Source: Planctomycetota bacterium
GTDB lineage: Bacteria > Planctomycetota > Planctomycetia > Pirellulales > UBA7805
Assembly: GCA_030605285.1 (NCBI GenBank)
Contig: JAUWIQ010000168.1
Location: 1-5,495 of the forward strand
Length of the DNA: 5,495 nt
Direction: 5' to 3'
Part shown: in pieces, positions 1 through 5,495 of the stretch
Layout of the letters: every line of letters begins with the position of its first letter
How positions within the stretch are numbered: the first letter of the stretch is position 1
Made by a program: the position numbers and the translations under genes
The notes under the pieces: generated by a model
The model's database searches: none
Told to the model about the DNA's origin: nothing
The model's input: only the letters and a program-made list of their open reading frames with translations

Positions 1-656
1 ACCCCATGCTGGGCTCGCGTGAGAATAATCTCCTCAGTCTCCTCGGTTAAATCATCCGCCTTGTACATCTTCTCCAACTGGTCCAGTTCTTCTTGCTGAT
101 ACAGCAGGCCGTTGCGGGTCGATTTCAATTGCTGCGCAATATCTTGAATCGACTGCTCCCGATCGATCTCCACAAAACGTTGCATGTTTTCGTCCGCCTC
201 GTCCGCCTCACGTTTGGAGGCCTCCAGGTCTTGCGGGACCGATTTATGCAGCGACTCCAATGCGGACTCCGCTTGATCCAATGCGAGCTGTGCGCTCGTA
301 ATTTGCATCTCCAAATCCTCGATAGCGATATCAATCTTTCGCGTATCCAACTCGAGAACGGCATCGTCGGCTTTCACCTGTTCGCCATGATCCACCGCAG
401 TTTCTACCGAAAGCCCGCTCCAGACCTCCGGACGGATGGAAATCTCACTCGTTTCAACCGCCTCAAAAAATCCCTTGAGCCGCACCTTCACGTTGAGCGG
501 CTCGGTCTTGATCGTAATCGTCTCTGAGGACTTGGAATCTTTTTTCTTCTCTTCAGCCGCAATAAGATTTTTCTTCTCTTCGGCCGCAATAAGAGATGTG
601 TGAAATAACAAAAGCAGTGTGTACGCTACCAAAGTCGTAGAGAGGTGTTTCATCAT
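1..656 (-). CDS. HlyD/RND-type periplasmic adaptor (membrane fusion) protein, N-terminal part
   Basis: An open frame of 218 codons begins at ATGATG (656; a start at 653 is equally possible) and runs off the left edge without a stop, so the C-terminus is missing. Residues 1-25 form a Sec signal peptide: a short basic start (KH), a hydrophobic core (LVAYTLLLLF) and an Ala-Ala site before EEKK. Residues 46-110 look like the first half of a barrel-sandwich (biotinyl-lipoyl-like) domain, with ISIRPEVWSG, then VDHGEQVKADDAVLELDTRKID. Residues 111-218 are charged heptad-like helix, the alpha-hairpin coiled coil of this family, with YKADDLTEETEE near the end. Such proteins bridge an inner-membrane pump or ABC transporter to the outer membrane; the cargo cannot be told. 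The partner pump would be expected beyond the left edge. A sigma70-like promoter lies about 55 bases upstream, and no clear Shine-Dalgarno sequence is present (only GAG six bases before ATG). Base composition is lower in GC than in the genes to the right. The family call is fairly secure; the subfamily is not. Confidence 0.85.
   Translation of the reverse strand, partial: MMKHLSTTLVAYTLLLLFHTSLIAAEEKKNLIAAEEKKKDSKSSETITIKTEPLNVKVRLKGFFEAVETSEISIRPEVWSGLSVETAVDHGEQVKADDAVLELDTRKIDIAIEDLEMQITSAQLALDQAESALESLHKSVPQDLEASKREADEADENMQRFVEIDREQSIQDIAQQLKSTRNGLLYQQEELDQLEKMYKADDLTEETEEIILTRAQHG
540..593 (-). repeat. 27-bp tandem direct duplication in the adaptor gene
   Basis: Two adjacent 27-base units, 540-566 and 567-593, agree at 25 of 27 positions; the differences are T/A at the first base and A/G within the CTTC(A/G)GCCGC part. 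Read on the minus strand they encode LIAAEEKKN followed by LIAAEEKKK (residues 22-30 and 31-39). The length is a multiple of three, so the frame is kept. The unit covers the end of the signal peptide, its Ala-Ala cleavage region and the first mature residues, giving two possible cleavage sites in a row. Confidence 0.9.
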
Positions 657-709
657 GGTCTACTCAATATCAAAAGGCGCTTGGCTGAAAAAATTGATCT
701 GGAGGGTCT

Positions 710-738
710 ATTGTAGGTTCCCAGACGTAATCTGTCAG
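710..738 (-). promoter_or_regulatory. sigma70-like promoter of the adaptor gene
   Basis: On the minus strand CTGACA (738-733; 5 of 6 to TTGACA) is followed after exactly 17 bases by TACAAT (715-710; 5 of 6 to TATAAT). Transcription would begin near 702-704, leaving an untranslated leader of roughly 45-50 bases before the ATG at 656. It lies in a relatively AT-rich gap and points at the adaptor gene. No transcript data are available, so this is a sequence-only prediction. Confidence 0.5.
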
Positions 739-756
739 GTCTCGAAAGTTGATATT

Positions 757-787
757 TTTCCCCCTCAGGGACTGGCCCGGGGGGAAA
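757..787. repeat. GC-rich inverted repeat upstream of the adaptor promoter
   Basis: TTTCCCCC (757-764) and GGGGGAAA (780-787) are perfect 8-bp complements around a 15-base loop; the loop itself contains GGG (768-770) facing CCC (776-778). The element ends 19 bases upstream of the -35 box at 738. Neither strand has a T-run directly after the hairpin, so it does not look like an intrinsic terminator. It could be a protein-binding site, a structured RNA end for readthrough transcripts from the hydrolase gene, or chance. Confidence 0.45.
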
Positions 788-1094
788 TTGTGGCCTTTAG
801 AAGCAGCCCCTGCTCTCTACACGCGCAGCACAAGACGGTTGATTCGAATCCGAGATCTCGAGCGATTGCCCGAGAGCCCTGAAGTGCCTGCGGCGGGATT
901 TTGAACGCATCATTCCAGACTCGCCGTTCCTGTTTGGGAAAAAGATACACAAACGATTCATTCAAGCGACTATGCATTGCCATCACACGAACAAGATCCA
1001 GGGGCTTGGCAAAGAATCGAAGTCCGTAGTTACCACCTGCGGATGCGTTAAGGCGTCGCCCAGGCAGAGCAGAGACAGTGGCCGCGTCGTCCAT
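765..1094 (-). CDS. doubtful hypothetical protein, 109 codons
   Basis: A minus-strand frame begins with ATG at 1094, 38 bases past the stop of the hydrolase gene, and ends with TGA at 765-767. I recognise no family in it. The middle (GLRFFAKPLDLVRVMAMHSR, then ESFVYLFPKQERRVW) looks protein-like, but the tail (STVLCCACREQG) does not. By hand count 59 of 109 third positions are G or C, about 54%, with no clear third-position preference of the kind real genes usually show. The start has no good Shine-Dalgarno sequence; the nearest purine stretch is CTGGCGG directly before ATG. It could be a chance frame, a decayed gene remnant, or a small lineage-specific gene at the end of the hydrolase operon. 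Chance or remnant is favoured. Confidence 0.2.
   Translation of the reverse strand: MDDAATVSALPGRRLNASAGGNYGLRFFAKPLDLVRVMAMHSRLNESFVYLFPKQERRVWNDAFKIPPQALQGSRAIARDLGFESTVLCCACREQGLLLKATISPRASP
841..860. repeat. two abutting perfect 10-bp palindromes
   Basis: GATTCGAATC (841-850) and CGAGATCTCG (851-860) are each identical to their own reverse complement and touch with no gap. An overlapping CTCGAG (857-862) and a further CGAGA (871-875) can pair with TCTCG (856-860) over a 10-base loop. The function is unknown. A dimeric regulator site is possible, but it lies about 100 bases upstream of the adaptor -35 box. Confidence 0.5.
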
Positions 1095-1132
1095 CCGCCA
1101 GGGAAAGAGGATTGCCTCGCCTCAGCCCGACC

Positions 1133-3328
1133 TTAGCTGAGGATCCAGTGGGCGGCAGCCCGTGGCTGAGCGGCCGAATCTCCGGCAAAGACCTCGGGCG
1201 GATCCGCATCCTCGGCTGCCCGGTAACAACGGCTCACCCGTTGCGGCAACGTGCCCCCTTCCCCCGCGAGCCACAACTTGTGGGGCGCACGCAGGGCGAG
1301 CAGAAACGGCACATCGCCGTAGCGGACTGCACCGGGCAGCATCATCGGGTCGTTAATGGCGGTAATCTCCGCCAAGCGGAAACCCCCGGTCCCTACGGCC
1401 AAGCGATCGATCGCCGAGCCAGCTACCGCTGCGGCAGCAGCCGCAAGTGGTCCCACCTGACGACCGATACCGACAAGATGCACACGTTTGGCCTTGCCGC
1501 AGGCAGCGATCAGCGAAAGGATATCGTGGACCCGCTGGACAAAGAGGGGATCGTTGTAGCCGAGTGTGTAGCCGAGCGCGTAGCGGACATGCGGCACCTG
1601 ACGGGCCTTGGTGAGCGGCTTTCCCTCGACAAGCATCCCGCCCTGATAGAGCAAGTCCACACCGATCACGGCCATGCCTGCCGCCAGCAACCGCGCCACG
1701 GCCGGAACCGGTTTGCCAGCCGCATCCTCGAGCCCCTGTTTGCCCGCCTCGTCAAGCCAGATGACAACCTGGCGGCCGCTTGCCTGTGTGGGTGTATAAC
1801 GAACCGCCGGAATTTCCTCACCGAACTCGGCGTTGCGGACCAGCAACTGTTGCCGGAGAGGGTCTCCCTGAAGCTTTTGGCCGATCGGCTGCAGTTCGAT
1901 TGCAGTCTCTGCCGGCAACTGGCGGCCAACCATCACATCGAGCGCGCCACCGATGATCTCTCGATAGCGCACAAGCGACTCGGTATTTATAGGGGTCAGG
2001 GCTGCGACCTCTTTGTGGCGGGCCGCATTGAAGGCCGTCAACGCCTTGACTTCGGCGGCTGTGCCGCAGGCCGGTTTGGGGTGTCCCGCTCCCCAGACGG
2101 TCATCTCCTCGCGACTGAGTGGTTGGTAATCCCGCTCGACAATCTCCTTTTTCCCGAGCTGAAAATGTTCGTCGAAGAAGGCATACATCATCGCCCGGCT
2201 GAGCGCGTTGTAGTTGTGTTCAAAATCAAAATGTTTGCCGCGGACGTTCTTCGCCGCACCGAGCAGCGCATAGAGCCTTTTGAGTTCCGGTAGACCGTCC
2301 GTTTCCAGATTCCGGGTCCAATCGTTGGCCGCCGAGAGTCCCAGCGGACGCGGTGCAGCGAGCGCCGTGAAATCAATATTCCCCGCCCCAATCCTCAGAT
2401 AGCAGGCGTTTTCGCAGGGGCAGCCCCCCTGCATCGAAGTGGAAGCCATCACGGCGGGAAAGGCGGCCGCAATGCGGTCGTCGATCGCGGTAAGCATAAA
2501 CGTTTGCGTGCCGCCTCCGCTGGCGCCGGTGATCCCAATCCGCCCGGCATCGACTTCGCCAAGACCACTCAACCAATCGAGGGCCTTGAGCGAATTGTAC
2601 GTCTGCAGGCCCAAGGGACTGATCAACCGCAACTCGGCCTGTGCGCTGAACAGGCCCCAGTGATCGGGCGATTCCAGTTGGGGTCGCCGACGGGTGCCGT
2701 GGGCAATCATTTCGATCGGTGCACTGTCGGCGTAGCCGAGCATATCGTAATGGAACACGATACAGCCCATGCGGCAGAGCGTCACGCAGCGGCTTTGCAG
2801 TGGATAGCGGCCGCTCGGTCTGTTCTGTTCCGATCCCCAGGCGAGTTCCTTGGCAAATTGCTCCTCGCTATGGGCATGAAAACGCCCCTGCTGCCAGTGT
2901 CCGTGCGGACAGAGAATCGCTGGAATTTTTCCCTCGATTTTCGAGGGCTTGTACAGGCTGCCAGTCACCCAGAGTCCCGGGCTACTTTGAAAGTAGACTC
3001 GCGACACGGTGTATCCCTCCCGCTCTACCGGTCCCCAAACCGTGGCGTGGATCGGTTTTGGCTCTGGGGGCGGCCAAAGGCCGGCGGCCAGTAGCACGCG
3101 ACGTCGCAGCGCTTCGGCGCGCTGTTTCCACTCCTCGAGCGATTCCGGCGGATCGAAAGGAAAGTAACCGGTCAAATTCTTCAGCGGGCCCAACCGCCGG
3201 TCCTCAGGAAGATTAGCGGGCACAACCTCGGCGGATGCAATTCCCCAAGGAGTGACAGTCGCGGTGGCCATCGACCCGGCAAGCAGCGTCAGGGCGGTGC
3301 GGCGGTCGAGAAGATTTTCATGCGACAT
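1133..3328 (-). CDS. Tat-exported tandem alpha/beta hydrolase, acetyl-xylan-esterase/dienelactone-hydrolase type
   Basis: A complete gene of 731 codons ending in TAA. The start at 3328 is preferred because GGGAG sits five bases upstream; an in-frame ATG at 3340 would add four residues (MGDT). Residues 8-33 form a twin-arginine signal (DRRTALTLLAG, then GIASA before EVV), so the enzyme is exported folded. In the first hydrolase half (about 90-390), CPHGHW (140-145) resembles the oxyanion strand, GASGGG carries the likely nucleophile Ser270, Asp336 in ANDW is the likely acid, and His371 in EHNYN is the likely base. A cysteine cluster, CPCENAC (303-309), follows. The second half (about 496-731) repeats the fold: VDLLYQGG, a helix before KRVHLVGIG, and a final strand. 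Its elbow is GIGRQ, with Gly622 where Ser would stand, and the C-terminus shows no catalytic His. It is probably an ester hydrolase on acylated carbohydrate; the substrate is inferred from family resemblance only. The propeller-protein gene upstream ends 39 bases before the start, so the two are likely co-transcribed. Confidence 0.85.
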   Translation of the reverse strand: MSHENLLDRRTALTLLAGSMATATVTPWGIASAEVVPANLPEDRRLGPLKNLTGYFPFDPPESLEEWKQRAEALRRRVLLAAGLWPPPEPKPIHATVWGPVEREGYTVSRVYFQSSPGLWVTGSLYKPSKIEGKIPAILCPHGHWQQGRFHAHSEEQFAKELAWGSEQNRPSGRYPLQSRCVTLCRMGCIVFHYDMLGYADSAPIEMIAHGTRRRPQLESPDHWGLFSAQAELRLISPLGLQTYNSLKALDWLSGLGEVDAGRIGITGASGGGTQTFMLTAIDDRIAAAFPAVMASTSMQGGCPCENACYLRIGAGNIDFTALAAPRPLGLSAANDWTRNLETDGLPELKRLYALLGAAKNVRGKHFDFEHNYNALSRAMMYAFFDEHFQLGKKEIVERDYQPLSREEMTVWGAGHPKPACGTAAEVKALTAFNAARHKEVAALTPINTESLVRYREIIGGALDVMVGRQLPAETAIELQPIGQKLQGDPLRQQLLVRNAEFGEEIPAVRYTPTQASGRQVVIWLDEAGKQGLEDAAGKPVPAVARLLAAGMAVIGVDLLYQGGMLVEGKPLTKARQVPHVRYALGYTLGYNDPLFVQRVHDILSLIAACGKAKRVHLVGIGRQVGPLAAAAAAVAGSAIDRLAVGTGGFRLAEITAINDPMMLPGAVRYGDVPFLLALRAPHKLWLAGEGGTLPQRVSRCYRAAEDADPPEVFAGDSAAQPRAAAHWILS

Positions 3329-3333
3329 AGTGT

Positions 3334-3338
3334 CTCCC
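3334..3338 (-). promoter_or_regulatory. ribosome binding site that decides the hydrolase start
   Basis: On the minus strand the sequence reads ATGGGAGACACTATG. GGGAG, five bases before the second ATG (3328), is a good Shine-Dalgarno match, and its first G is the G of the first ATG (3340). The first ATG has only a weak GGA upstream. The downstream ATG also places the RR pair at residues 9-10, a normal distance for a Tat signal. Confidence 0.55.
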
Positions 3339-3367
3339 ATTTTTCCAACACATTGGCTGCTTGCACA

Positions 3368-5495
3368 TTATTTTGATTTGTCGGCGAGCACCGGCTTGGC
3401 CGTTTTGGGCATAAAACCGACCGAGGTTTCCATCCAATTACCACAGCTACAACCACCCCCCGCTTCCGGAGCAAGCAACATCCCGCCCGCGGGAATGGCA
3501 CTCAACCAGCAACCCGGACGAAGCCGTGCCCATTGCGACGGGATTTCGTAGCGGTGGTCCCAAAGCGTAATATCACCCGAGCGGAAAATCAGAAAATTAC
3601 CGGCGCAGGCGTACGTCCCGCAACCACCACCGGGCATCACCTTGGCCAGGGTCCGACCGCTGGAGAGATCGTAGACACGGGGTCGCACGAAGAGATTGCC
3701 ATTGATCATGGCGGGCCGCGACATCGCCTTGCCGTGATCGTGCTTTCCACCGGGCCAGTCAAACCGATCTTCCCAATCGAGTTGACCATCTTCATCGCCG
3801 TACACCGTGACGTGGTACTTCCCGCTGCCCGATGCCACAATCACCAGCTTGCCGCGCTGGTGGGCGAGATAAAACACCGATTCCCCGGCATCGGTCTCAA
3901 GCGGCTGCTCCCACAACTTCTCGCCGCTATCCGCATCGAGGGCCACGAGAAATTGGTTTTTCCAAAGATCGGGACTCTCGATGCGCCGGGCATCGTCGGC
4001 AAGAAGATCTTTGTCGCGCGACTCCACAAAATAAATCTTCTCTGGTGTCGAGGTGATGGTTGAGTTGATAATCAGCCCCCTCCGATAAATCCAGACCTCA
4101 TCTCCTGATTCTTTATTGAGCGCAAAGAGCGAATCGCTACAAACTTTCGCAGCCTCGGGACCCTTGGGTTGATCGTACCACGCGGCGTGCCCGCGGAATT
4201 CGGTAAAGGACGCCCCCTGCCGCGTCGCGCTGCCGAGCAAGAGGTCGCCCTCACTGGCCAGATAGCTCCACTCGGCAGGTCCTGCCGGGGAGCGACTGGC
4301 TGGCAGCGTGTACTGCTGGATCAAATCTCCCCGCCGGGCATCAAATCGCCAGCAGCGGTCCTTAATAGCAACAAAGACCGAATCGCGATCGGCGCACCAG
4401 TTGCTCGAATCTCGCGGGATATTGAAGCGACCCAAATCGGGTATTTCCGCCGACCAGAGAATGGTGCCATTGTAACCATCGATCGCCACAATCCGCTCGA
4501 GCCCCTGTGCAAAGAGCCGACCTGCGGTTGCCAGGGGTCCCGGTTTGCGACCATTGCGATCCGGCTGATAGCGGGGGCCCGGCCGACCGATCCACTGGGT
4601 CTCCAACTCATTGGCAACCGAGGTATACGCCAACAGCTCCCCACCAAAGGCGGAGTTGTCCGCGCGCCCATACTGGTGGGACCACTCGCCCGCGCCGGCC
4701 AGTTGGGGCTTACTAAAATGTGCCCAGGTGCCCTCATCATGAGAACGGATCTCGGCCTTCACTCCATCCTTCGCAAAGTAGGCTTGCAACGGCACCGCAA
4801 CGCGATCCTGATCACCTTCTGCAGAATGCACAAAGAGTCCCTTGCCTTCACTGGGCCTGAGCAGACGAAATGCCTCCGCCGCCCGGCCAGCTGGACTCTC
4901 TCCTGCAAACGGCCACTGGGCGACAACGAAGTTGGCGAAGTGACTCGGCAACGGCAGTTGCTGCAAAGATTCAACCTCCAGGATCGAAACCCGCGTGCCA
5001 TAGATCCCCTCCTCCTGCAGCGCGTCGCGGGCTGCGGCAATTTTTTTCGCATCCGTTTCCACACAGACAATATTCAAATCGCTCGCGCGGGCAAGTTCCG
5101 CCAGCAAGGGGCCCACACCAAAAACCACACAGAGACCCCGGTCCGTTTCCGCTGCGGCGAGGATTTTTTTGGCCGCCTGTTTTGCGCGCCGATCGCTGGC
5201 GGTATCGCTGAGAGACTTCTGCTCCGCAGTATCCGGTTTGGCCGGGCTGTAGTTAAAAAAGGTATCACAGTCAAACGAACTCTGGCGCTTGCCCCCGGCA
5301 CCATCCGGCTCCGAAAGGGTGTAGCGATGCAGCCGCTTGTATTCCAGATTTTCCAGCCGCGCTTGGTGTTCTTTTTTTTGTTCCGCGTCGAAAACCTGCT
5401 GCAGGCCGGCCGCGGGCTGATAATCGAGTTGGGTGGGCACGGCAGCACGGGTCCCCCAACGGACCACGGCCGAGGTCGGGCTCTCGAATTGCAAC
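3368..5495 (-). CDS. Ig/FN3-like, methyltransferase-like and PQQ beta-propeller fusion protein, C-terminal part
   Basis: The frame is open through the right edge and ends in TAA at 3368, so only the last 708 or so residues are seen; the TTG at 5494 is not taken as a start. Residues 1-60 (PTSAVVRWGT, later ENLEYKRLHRYTL) resemble the Ig/FN3-like N-terminal domain of purple acid phosphatases. Residues 105-225 resemble a class I SAM methyltransferase: VVFGVGPL (123-130, motif I), IVCVETD with Glu146 after the second strand, ANFVVAQWPF (motif IV region), then FRLLRPSEGKGLFV. From about 270 onward is a PQQ/BamB-like propeller with blade motifs at VAIDGYNGTILW, FALNKESGDEVW, VALDADSGEKLW, VYGDEDGQLDW and VYDLSSGRTL. 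The tail carries GGGCGTYAC, GCWLSAIPAGG and GGCSCGNW, with Cys625, 630, 662, 682 and 684. Upstream domains, possibly a signal peptide, lie outside the window. The next gene starts 39 bases after the stop. Enzymatic activity is not established: the propeller lacks proof of cofactor binding and the methyltransferase part may be structural only. Confidence 0.8.
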   Translation of the reverse strand, partial: LQFESPTSAVVRWGTRAAVPTQLDYQPAAGLQQVFDAEQKKEHQARLENLEYKRLHRYTLSEPDGAGGKRQSSFDCDTFFNYSPAKPDTAEQKSLSDTASDRRAKQAAKKILAAAETDRGLCVVFGVGPLLAELARASDLNIVCVETDAKKIAAARDALQEEGIYGTRVSILEVESLQQLPLPSHFANFVVAQWPFAGESPAGRAAEAFRLLRPSEGKGLFVHSAEGDQDRVAVPLQAYFAKDGVKAEIRSHDEGTWAHFSKPQLAGAGEWSHQYGRADNSAFGGELLAYTSVANELETQWIGRPGPRYQPDRNGRKPGPLATAGRLFAQGLERIVAIDGYNGTILWSAEIPDLGRFNIPRDSSNWCADRDSVFVAIKDRCWRFDARRGDLIQQYTLPASRSPAGPAEWSYLASEGDLLLGSATRQGASFTEFRGHAAWYDQPKGPEAAKVCSDSLFALNKESGDEVWIYRRGLIINSTITSTPEKIYFVESRDKDLLADDARRIESPDLWKNQFLVALDADSGEKLWEQPLETDAGESVFYLAHQRGKLVIVASGSGKYHVTVYGDEDGQLDWEDRFDWPGGKHDHGKAMSRPAMINGNLFVRPRVYDLSSGRTLAKVMPGGGCGTYACAGNFLIFRSGDITLWDHRYEIPSQWARLRPGCWLSAIPAGGMLLAPEAGGGCSCGNWMETSVGFMPKTAKPVLADKSK

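Larger units (their letters stand above)
657..1132. other. intergenic region without a convincing gene
   Basis: About 476 bases separate the end of the hydrolase gene from the start of the adaptor gene. The left third holds the adaptor promoter and the GC-rich inverted repeat. The middle holds two adjacent palindromes. The right part holds most of a doubtful 109-codon minus-strand frame. I found no tRNA cloverleaf, no rRNA, no insertion-sequence ends and no hairpin followed by a T-run that would terminate transcription of the hydrolase gene. Confidence 0.6.

Noticed and set aside
93..527. A 144-codon plus-strand open frame at the left end
   Set aside because: It is antisense to the adaptor gene, whose signal peptide, barrel domain and coiled coil are continuous on the minus strand.
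687..700. A T6 run on the minus strand (AATTTTTTCAG) as a terminator tail
   Set aside because: No stable stem precedes it, and it falls in the predicted leader of the adaptor transcript.
757..787. Intrinsic terminator for the hydrolase operon
   Set aside because: The hairpin is strong but is followed on the minus strand by AATATCAAC, not a T-run, and it lies about 345 bases past the hydrolase stop.
835..860. A tRNA T-arm-like sequence, TTCGAAT
   Set aside because: The bases either side (GTTGA and CCGAG) do not pair as a T stem on either strand and no cloverleaf can be drawn around it.
619..882. An 87-codon plus-strand open frame across the intergenic gap
   Set aside because: It starts inside the adaptor gene on the opposite strand, crosses the adaptor promoter and the GC-rich hairpin, and shows no recognisable protein features.
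1112..2293. A 393-codon plus-strand open frame
   Set aside because: It lies entirely opposite the hydrolase gene, which has a Tat signal and recognisable catalytic motifs. The plus-strand peptide is rich in Arg, His and Gln with no family resemblance, as expected for the antisense of a GC-rich gene.
2504..3216. Plus-strand open frames of 196 and 165 codons opposite the hydrolase N-terminal half
   Set aside because: Both are antisense shadows of the same hydrolase gene, overlap each other in different frames and show no domain-like pattern.
3533..4063. A 176-codon plus-strand open frame
   Set aside because: It is opposite the propeller part of the fusion gene, whose repeated blade motifs establish the minus-strand frame.

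Overview
The window most likely comes from a planctomycete, plausibly of the Pirellulales type. This is an inference from protein architecture, not from a marker gene. The pointers are a very long PQQ-type beta-propeller protein fused to a methyltransferase-like domain, a large twin-arginine-exported tandem alpha/beta hydrolase, an HlyD-like adaptor with a YKADDLTEETEE segment in its coiled-coil region, long sparse intergenic DNA and weak ribosome binding sites.

All three convincing genes lie on the minus strand, so transcription runs from right to left. From 5495 to 3368 there is the C-terminal 708 codons or so of a multidomain protein: an Ig/FN3-like segment, a SAM-methyltransferase-like Rossmann segment and a PQQ-like beta-propeller with a cysteine-rich tail. 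Its beginning lies beyond the right edge. After 39 bases (27 if an earlier ATG is used) comes a complete gene, 3328 to 1133, for a Tat-exported acetyl-xylan-esterase-like hydrolase. It has an intact Ser-Asp-His set in its first half and a second hydrolase-like half that has lost its nucleophile. The tight spacing and shared strand suggest these two are co-transcribed.

From 1132 to 657 is about 476 bases with no convincing gene. It contains one doubtful 109-codon frame, two abutting perfect 10-bp palindromes, a GC-rich 8-bp inverted repeat and a good sigma70-like promoter (CTGACA, 17 bases, TACAAT). The promoter points at the last gene, 656 to 1, a secreted HlyD/RND-type periplasmic adaptor whose C-terminal part lies beyond the left edge. 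This gene carries a 27-bp in-frame tandem duplication exactly at the signal-peptide cleavage region.

The propeller protein and the hydrolase probably work together outside the cytoplasm, perhaps on acylated polysaccharide, but the substrate is not visible in the sequence. The adaptor gene has its own promoter and a lower GC content, and it is probably a separate transcription unit serving an efflux or export pump. No RNA genes, insertion sequences, CRISPR arrays or convincing terminators were seen. I do not see a clearly new system. The unusual points are the three-part fusion protein, the degenerate second hydrolase half and the duplicated cleavage site.
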